Below are positions 59,283 to 64,000 of a DNA stretch of 64,000 nt, in pieces (the first letter of the stretch is position 1; every line of letters starts with the position of its first letter). The position numbers and the translations under genes are program-made. The notes below the pieces were generated by a model. It was not told the DNA's origin. It searched no databases and saw only the letters and a program-made list of their open reading frames with translations. This DNA is from Marinobacterium rhizophilum DSM 18822. GTDB lineage: Bacteria; Pseudomonadota; Gammaproteobacteria; Pseudomonadales; Balneatricaceae. The DNA lies in the NCBI RefSeq assembly GCF_000378045.1, contig NZ_KB899090.1, positions 186,001 to 250,000 of the forward strand, written 5' to 3'.

Positions 59283-59308
59283 ACCGACCTTACCGAGCGC
59301 CTGACAAT

Positions 59309-61438
59309 CTAGCCACGGTGCCGAATTTCAAAGCACACGTGAATACCCTTACTTCGCTTGAAATCCGGATCCAGCGTTTTGGCCGTAATATCCTTGATAT
59401 CAAAACCGGCCAACGCCTCGTAATCGAGACTAAAACGGCGATAGTTGTTGGAGAACAGCAGAACGCCACCCGGGCGCAACAGTTTCATGGCCGCCTGCAC
59501 CAGGGACACATGGTCACGTTGAATATCGAGCACTTCCTCCATGCGCTTTGAATTGGAGAAGGTCGGCGGGTCCATGAAGATCAGATCGAAAGTTGCCGCA
59601 CGGGGCTGATTCAGCCACTTGATGCAATCCGCCTGGATAAACTGGTTGGCGCCGCCGGAAAAACCGTTCAGACCCATGTTCTTCATGGCCCAGCCCAGGT
59701 AGGTGGCGGACATGTCCACACTGGTGGTCGACGCCGCGCCACCGAGCGCCGCATGTACCGATGCCGTGCCCGTGTAACAGAACAGGTTCAGGACATCCTT
59801 GCCGGCGGACAAGGCCTGAATATGCCGACGCACCGGGCGGTGATCCAGAAAGAGCCCGGTATCCAGATAATCGTGCAAATTGACCCGCAGCTTGCAGCCA
59901 TGCTCCTGCACTTCGAGAAAATGATCGGTCTGCCCCTGCTTGCCATACTGGCTGGAGCCCTGCTGACGCCGGCGCTGCTTGAGCACCACTCGCTCCGGCT
60001 TGACCCCCAGAGCATCGGGAATGACACTGATTACGTCCTGCAGGCGCTCGAAGGCCTTGCGCGGATCAACAGAGCGCGGCGGTGCATACTCCTGCACATG
60101 CACCCAGTCACCGTAACAGTCCACGGCCACGGCATACTCAGGCATGTCGGCATCGTACAGGCGATAGCATTCAATCTGCTCCCGCTTGAGCCATTTGGAC
60201 AAGCCCTTGAGGTTTTTCTTCAGCCGATTGGCAAACATCTGCGCCTGCTCGCTATGCACCCCACCTTCCTGCGGCAGCGGGCGGTCGCGTTCGGCATGCA
60301 GCGTGAAGACGAACAGGCCACATTCAATCGCACCGTTATACAGCTTGTACTGACGATCGACCTTGAGACCGATCACCTTGCACTGCTGCGCATTACCACT
60401 GAAGATCGCCACCTTCCAGCCGCCAAACTGCCGCTTAAGCCGCTCTCCCATCTGGCGATACATGTACATGAGTTCGGTTTCATCCCCGATACGCTCAGCG
60501 TAGGGCGGATTGGTTACCAGCAAACCGGGGCCCGGTGCCGGCGGCGCCAGCTCCACCATGTCCTGTTCACGCCAGTCGATCAGTCCGGCAAGACCCGCAC
60601 GCTCCGCATTCTGCGCGGCAATCTGCAACACCGAAGCATCGCGATCGTAACCACTGAAACGCACAGCCAGGCCAGCCAACCCCCGCTCGCGACGCTGCAC
60701 GGCCTCTTCGTGCAGCTCGCGCCACAGGCCCTTGTCATGCTTGAGCCAGCGACTGAATCCAAAGCGCTGACGCAACAGGCCCGGCGCAATATCCGCCGCC
60801 ATCATGGCCGCCTCAATCAGCAAAGTACCCGATCCGCACATCGGATCAAGCAACTGCGGATGTGTCGCCGCCAGCTCAGGCCAGCCGGCACGGTACAGCA
60901 CCGCCGCCGCCAGGTTTTCCTTCATCGGCGCCTGACCGGCACGTTTGCGGTAACCACGCCTGTGAAGACTGTCGCCAGACAAATCCAGCGCGATGGTGGC
61001 CTGCCCGCTATACAGGTGCACATTGATACCAAGATCCGGCTGCACCCGGTCCACCGTCGGACGGTTACCCGTCACGGCCCGTACCTGATCGACCACCGCG
61101 TCCTTAACCCGCTGAGCGCCAAAGTGCGTATTGACGATATGCTCCGTGCGCCCAGTAAAATCCACCGACAGCGTCCCCTGCGGTCGCAGGTGATCCAGCC
61201 ATTGCACCTGTTGTACGGCTTCATACAGATCATCCGCCGTATTAACCGGGGATACCTGCAATGGCAACAAGACACGATTTGCCAACCGCGACCAGAGACA
61301 GACCCGATAGGCATCGGCCAGCTCACCGTCAAAATAAGCCCCCGCCTGCGTTTCCTTCACAGACGACATGCCGAGCGTCTTTAGCTCTTCCAGCAGCAGT
61401 CCTTCGATACCCTTGGGGCAGGTCACAAAAAATTTCAT
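59309..61438 (-). CDS. rlmL: Bifunctional 23S rRNA methyltransferase RlmKL
   Basis: A 709-aa fusion that modifies 23S rRNA G2445 (m2G, RlmL half) and G2069 (m7G, RlmK half). It has a THUMP domain (about 45-160), the first methyltransferase with LLDPMCGSGTLLIEAAMMA and the catalytic NPPY (LLVTNPPYAERIG), then the second with LNLFCYTGTASVHAALGGA and DPPTFSNSKRMEEVLD. The length is as in E. coli RlmKL (702 aa). Stands alone. Confidence 0.95.
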   Translation of the reverse strand: MKFFVTCPKGIEGLLLEELKTLGMSSVKETQAGAYFDGELADAYRVCLWSRLANRVLLPLQVSPVNTADDLYEAVQQVQWLDHLRPQGTLSVDFTGRTEHIVNTHFGAQRVKDAVVDQVRAVTGNRPTVDRVQPDLGINVHLYSGQATIALDLSGDSLHRRGYRKRAGQAPMKENLAAAVLYRAGWPELAATHPQLLDPMCGSGTLLIEAAMMAADIAPGLLRQRFGFSRWLKHDKGLWRELHEEAVQRRERGLAGLAVRFSGYDRDASVLQIAAQNAERAGLAGLIDWREQDMVELAPPAPGPGLLVTNPPYAERIGDETELMYMYRQMGERLKRQFGGWKVAIFSGNAQQCKVIGLKVDRQYKLYNGAIECGLFVFTLHAERDRPLPQEGGVHSEQAQMFANRLKKNLKGLSKWLKREQIECYRLYDADMPEYAVAVDCYGDWVHVQEYAPPRSVDPRKAFERLQDVISVIPDALGVKPERVVLKQRRRQQGSSQYGKQGQTDHFLEVQEHGCKLRVNLHDYLDTGLFLDHRPVRRHIQALSAGKDVLNLFCYTGTASVHAALGGAASTTSVDMSATYLGWAMKNMGLNGFSGGANQFIQADCIKWLNQPRAATFDLIFMDPPTFSNSKRMEEVLDIQRDHVSLVQAAMKLLRPGGVLLFSNNYRRFSLDYEALAGFDIKDITAKTLDPDFKRSKGIHVCFEIRHRG

Positions 61439-61777
61439 CAGCCACGCTCTTCAAGTTGTTTCACACAGCCAGCCACGGATACCGCGGCACGCAGCTGATT
61501 AGAGAAATTCATTCAAACTTTACAAAATTTTAATGAAAATAATTCATTAACTGACTATATCTGGCGACAGTAATTTAACTAATTGATAATTAACAATTTT
61601 TTATGGAAATCTAGCACTGGCACTATTACAGCGTTCACCTTCATAGTTTTTTAGGATCGTAACTGCCGTCAAATTCCGTTATCAATGAAAGCTGTGGTAC
61701 ACGAGAGGATCTGCCACACCTGCTGGGAACGGTCGGTTAAGCCCCTTCCCGGATTTAGAATTTTAGAGAGGCGTACT
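61439..61777 (+). promoter_or_regulatory. A+T-rich upstream region of rmf
   Basis: Between divergent rlmKL and rmf. Positions ~61500-61625 are markedly A+T-rich with inverted taattgataattaacaatt-like sequences (61577-61597), unlike the rest of the window. It should carry the rmf promoter and stationary-phase control sites; no individual box is assigned. Confidence 0.45.
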
Positions 61778-61984
61778 ATGAAGACACAGAAACGCGATAA
61801 AACCTCTACTTTGTTTAACCGCGGTTTCCAGGCGGGCTTAGACGGTAAATCAAAAAGTTCCTGCCCAGTTAGCGAGGTCGCTTTACGTACACACTGGATG
61901 AGTGGATGGCGCGAGGGACGAGAGGCCCACTGGAGCGGTCAATCCGGCGTCTCTGCAATACAAGCCAACCCGTCGCTGCACTGA
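61778..61984 (+). CDS. rmf: Ribosome modulation factor
   Basis: A 68-aa basic protein that dimerises 70S ribosomes to inactive 100S particles in stationary phase. The pattern KRDKTSTLFNRGFQAGLDGKSKSSCPVSEVALRTHWMSGWREGRE is the Rmf family (RGxxAGxxGxxxxxCPyxxxxxRxxWxxGWRxGR). The start is ATG 61778, with GAGAGG six bases upstream. Monocistronic, with a hairpin downstream, next to pyrD, as in many gammaproteobacteria. Confidence 0.95.
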   Translation: MKTQKRDKTSTLFNRGFQAGLDGKSKSSCPVSEVALRTHWMSGWREGREAHWSGQSGVSAIQANPSLH

Positions 61985-62020
61985 TAGATACTACTCGAAC
62001 AACCTAATTACCAGGATTTT

Positions 62021-62046
62021 AAGTGGCTCCCCGCGGGGAGCCACTT
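62021..62046. terminator. Hairpin between rmf and pyrD
   Basis: Perfect 12-bp stem aagtggctcccc (62021-62032) with ggggagccactt (62035-62046), between convergent genes. T tracts are short on both sides, so it is a probable rather than certain bidirectional terminator. Confidence 0.65.
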
Positions 62047-62067
62047 GCAATTAAACAGCCGGAAAAA

Positions 62068-63102
62068 TTACTTTGACCGTACCTGTGCAGCCCTGATCGC
62101 CTCAACCGAGTCACTCACCAGACGGGGCCCCTGGTAAATAAAACCGGTGTAAATCTGCACCAGACTGGCGCCCGCTTCAATCTTCTCAGCAGCATCAAAG
62201 CCTTCTGTAATCCCCCCCACACCAATGATCGGCAACGCTCCATCCAATTCGGCCGCCAGCTGTCGTATGGTGCGGGTCGACCGATTGCGCACCGGCGCGC
62301 CACTGAGCCCACCTTCTTCGTTGCGCAGCGGAGAATCCTCAACACCGTCACGAGACAGGGTCGTATTGGTTGCGACAACACCGTCCAGCTCATAGGTTTT
62401 AAGCGCCTTGGCGACCATAACGACCTCCTCATGGGTCATGTCCGGCGCAATTTTCACCGCTATAGGCACATAGCGGTCATGCAGCCTGGCCTGACGCGCC
62501 TGTTCCAGCTTAAGACGATTCAACAGGCTGTTGAGCGACTCGCCAAACTGCAACGAGCGCAGCCCGGGCGTGTTGGGTGACGAGATATTTACCGTGATAT
62601 AGCTTGCCCGCGCATACACCTTGCGCAAGCAATAGATGTAATCCTCGTCGGCACGCTCGTTCGGTGTATCCTTGTTCTTGCCGATATTGATCCCCAGCAC
62701 ACCGTCAAAACGACTGCGTTCAATATTTTTCAGCAACTGGTCCACGCCCAGGTTGTTAAAACCCATGCGGTTAATGATGGCCATGTGCTCGGGAATGCGA
62801 AACAGGCGAGGACGCGGATTGCCGGGCTGGGGTCGCGGCGTTACTGTTCCCACCTCAAGAAAACCAAACCCCATGGCGGCCAGGCCATCGAGGGCCACGC
62901 CGTTTTTATCCAGTCCTGCAGCCAGCCCAACGGGATTGGGAAAGCGAATGCCCATGACCTCTACCGGACAACTCTCCTCCCGGGCACCCAGTAATCGGTG
63001 CATACCCAGATTCGCCATCAGGTTCATGCCCGCCAGCGCCAGATCATGGGACAACTCGGGCTCCAGTTTGAACATCGAATAACGCGCAAGCTGATACAAC
63101 AT
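62068..63102 (-). CDS. pyrD: Dihydroorotate dehydrogenase (quinone), class 2
   Basis: A 344-aa FMN enzyme of pyrimidine synthesis, associated with the inner membrane and reducing quinone. The N-terminal membrane-association segment is [20 protein letters not shown]. Motifs: [38 protein letters not shown], the catalytic Ser in [23 protein letters not shown] and IGVGGI near the phosphate site. The length is as in E. coli PyrD. Confidence 0.96.
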   Translation of the reverse strand: MLYQLARYSMFKLEPELSHDLALAGMNLMANLGMHRLLGAREESCPVEVMGIRFPNPVGLAAGLDKNGVALDGLAAMGFGFLEVGTVTPRPQPGNPRPRLFRIPEHMAIINRMGFNNLGVDQLLKNIERSRFDGVLGINIGKNKDTPNERADEDYIYCLRKVYARASYITVNISSPNTPGLRSLQFGESLNSLLNRLKLEQARQARLHDRYVPIAVKIAPDMTHEEVVMVAKALKTYELDGVVATNTTLSRDGVEDSPLRNEEGGLSGAPVRNRSTRTIRQLAAELDGALPIIGVGGITEGFDAAEKIEAGASLVQIYTGFIYQGPRLVSDSVEAIRAAQVRSK

Positions 63103-63186
63103 GGATTATCCAAGTAGGGTTTTTGGAAAATAAGGCGGCATTATAGGCGACGCGGGGGGTCCTGAACACCCGCCAGGCTGACCGCC

Positions 63187-63411
63187 TCATCGCAAGCGCT
63201 CAATGGAACTCAGCCGACCCTGCACATCGAAATGAATCACAAAGCGCCCCCGCACGCCATCGCTCAGCACAAAAGGTTGCAGAATACCGGCGGGGAAGCG
63301 CACCCGCCGCCCGTCCAGTGCCATCACCGTGACCTGAACTCGCCCCTGCGCCTGATAGTACCTCAAGTACTCTTCCCGACTTATTGAGAGATCAAACTCG
63401 ACCTGCGCCAT
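63187..63411 (-). CDS. DUF2835 small protein
   Basis: A 74-aa protein. The pattern FDLSISREEYLRYYQAQGRVQVTVMALDGRRVRFPAGILQPFVLSDGVRGRFVIHFD matches the DUF2835 family: a short all-beta cytoplasmic protein of unknown role, common in gammaproteobacteria. AGGGC precedes the ATG. It lies 84 bp upstream of pyrD on the same strand and may be cotranscribed. Confidence 0.85.
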   Translation of the reverse strand: MAQVEFDLSISREEYLRYYQAQGRVQVTVMALDGRRVRFPAGILQPFVLSDGVRGRFVIHFDVQGRLSSIERLR

Positions 63412-63831
63412 GTGCTGCCCTGCATGCTACGGTTCAAAACCATGTGATAGGCCATCCGCTTCAGATAATGCCCCATCAAGTGGCCGATTTCGATCCCCCG
63501 CACAGCATGCTTCAAGCACGGTTTGGCGCCCCAAATGCCACCCGGCCCGGCAAGCTCTGCTATTGTTCCGGGATAACTGCTTCTTTTCGCTCTCTGTATC
63601 AAAGCACCGGGAGCAAAGACGCGTCGAGATCTGCCAGCCCTGCCCGCGGTAACATAAAGCTTCAGACTGGCCAGGACTTCCAACAAGTCATTGATATACG
63701 AGGGGGGTTACCTGATAATGACGCAGGACGCGGATCTGAAACTTGGGCCATTTCAAGCTTGCACCCCGCTTGACGGCATGCCTCGGAGTGGCCCTGACGG
63801 GTCTTTCATAGCCAGCTGAATTAAAGGCACT
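63412..63831. other. Gap before the BatD-like gene
   Basis: About 420 bp without a supported gene. Overlapping open frames on both strands have no family features. The promoters of the DUF2835 gene and of the BatD-like gene are expected here. Confidence 0.4.
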
Positions 63832-64000
63832 ATGCGCAAGCTGCCGTTAGTACTGAACCTCATCTGCCTGCCCGTCTTTGCTGACGTGTCGGCTTACCTT
63901 GATCGAAATACGATCACGGCGCAGGACACGGTTCGTCTGACGCTTGAGGCAGACTCGCGCATTCAGCAGGAAATCGACTTCTCCCCGCTTTATCGCAACT
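63832..64000 (+). CDS. BatD-like protein, N-terminal fragment (cut by window edge)
   Basis: The frame runs from ATG 63832 to the window end (56 codons). It has a signal peptide (MRKLPLVLNLICLPVFADVSA) followed by YLDRNTITAQDTVRLTLEA and QQEIDFSPLYRN. The start of a beta-sandwich beginning shortly after the signal peptide, with a conserved Leu-Asp-Arg-x-x-Ile element, is the pattern of the BatD (oxygen-tolerance) family. batA, batB or batC are not visible upstream, so if correct this is the first gene of its unit or stands alone. Confidence 0.6.
   Translation, partial: MRKLPLVLNLICLPVFADVSAYLDRNTITAQDTVRLTLEADSRIQQEIDFSPLYRN

Noticed and set aside
63381-63773. Overlapping frames on both strands before the BatD-like gene
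   Set aside because: Both overlap the DUF2835 start region and lack family features or codon bias.

Overview
The window looks like ordinary chromosome from a free-living, probably marine, gammaproteobacterium of moderately high G+C. The gene set (PA3496-type small proteins, a TIGR02647 protein, FabV, the ErcA/ErcS alcohol-oxidation pair, eukaryote-like SpeC, DUF3301, Rmf beside PyrD, and the gltA // sdhCDAB-sucAB-lpd-sucCD block) fits the Pseudomonadales/Oceanospirillales side of the class. Marinobacterium-like Oceanospirillaceae is my best guess, but it is inferred from gene content only. No rRNA, tRNA, prophage, complete insertion sequence or CRISPR array was seen.

Layout. 0-4 kb: small proteins, a GcvA-type LysR regulator, a META-domain lipoprotein and the enoyl-ACP reductase FabV. 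4-8 kb: a molybdate unit, with modE divergent from modABC and a palindromic ModE box between them. 8-22 kb: glutathione reductase, exonuclease III, a tandem universal stress protein, two diguanylate cyclases, an ArsR-type repressor, an alkyltransferase-like DNA repair protein, the large protein acetyltransferase Pat, two PA3496-type paralogues, the YejK/NdpA nucleoid protein and the tRNA hydroxylase TrhO. 22-34 kb: hisC, RNase Z, ornithine decarboxylase, a CBS-domain protein, then a phzF/DUF1127 unit divergent from a MocR-type regulator across a box-rich control region, then ercA-ercS and a DksA-type zinc-finger protein. 34-43 kb: htpG, a DUF599 membrane protein, SelO, DUF3301, a foreign-looking segment bounded by a 27-bp direct repeat and carrying an SDR gene, a truncated haemoglobin with a translationally overlapping membrane protein, and a LON-domain protein. 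43-57.6 kb: the TCA-cycle block (sucD, sucC, lpdA, sucB, sucA, sdhB, sdhA, sdhD, sdhC on the minus strand, gltA divergent, and an LDH-type malate dehydrogenase). 57.7-64 kb: ammonium transporter, rlmKL, rmf, pyrD, a DUF2835 protein and the start of a BatD-like gene cut by the window edge.

The TCA block encodes citrate synthase, 2-oxoglutarate dehydrogenase (E1, E2, E3), succinyl-CoA synthetase, succinate dehydrogenase and malate dehydrogenase, so most of the oxidative cycle is in one 14-kb stretch. A strong terminator after sdhB makes sdhCDAB and sucAB-lpd-sucCD separate transcription units.

The most unusual signals lie between or at the edges of genes. They are two ~96%-identical copies of a ~170-180 bp palindrome-ended element, one of which supplies the last codons and stop of a membrane-protein gene; the 1.74-kb direct-repeat-bounded segment at the 3' end of the DUF3301 gene, containing an eight-copy hexanucleotide repeat; a six-box CTGTA(A/C)TG cluster in front of the MocR regulator; and a gene-free interval between two same-strand terminators upstream of the DksA-type gene. 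I did not identify a convincingly new multi-gene system.
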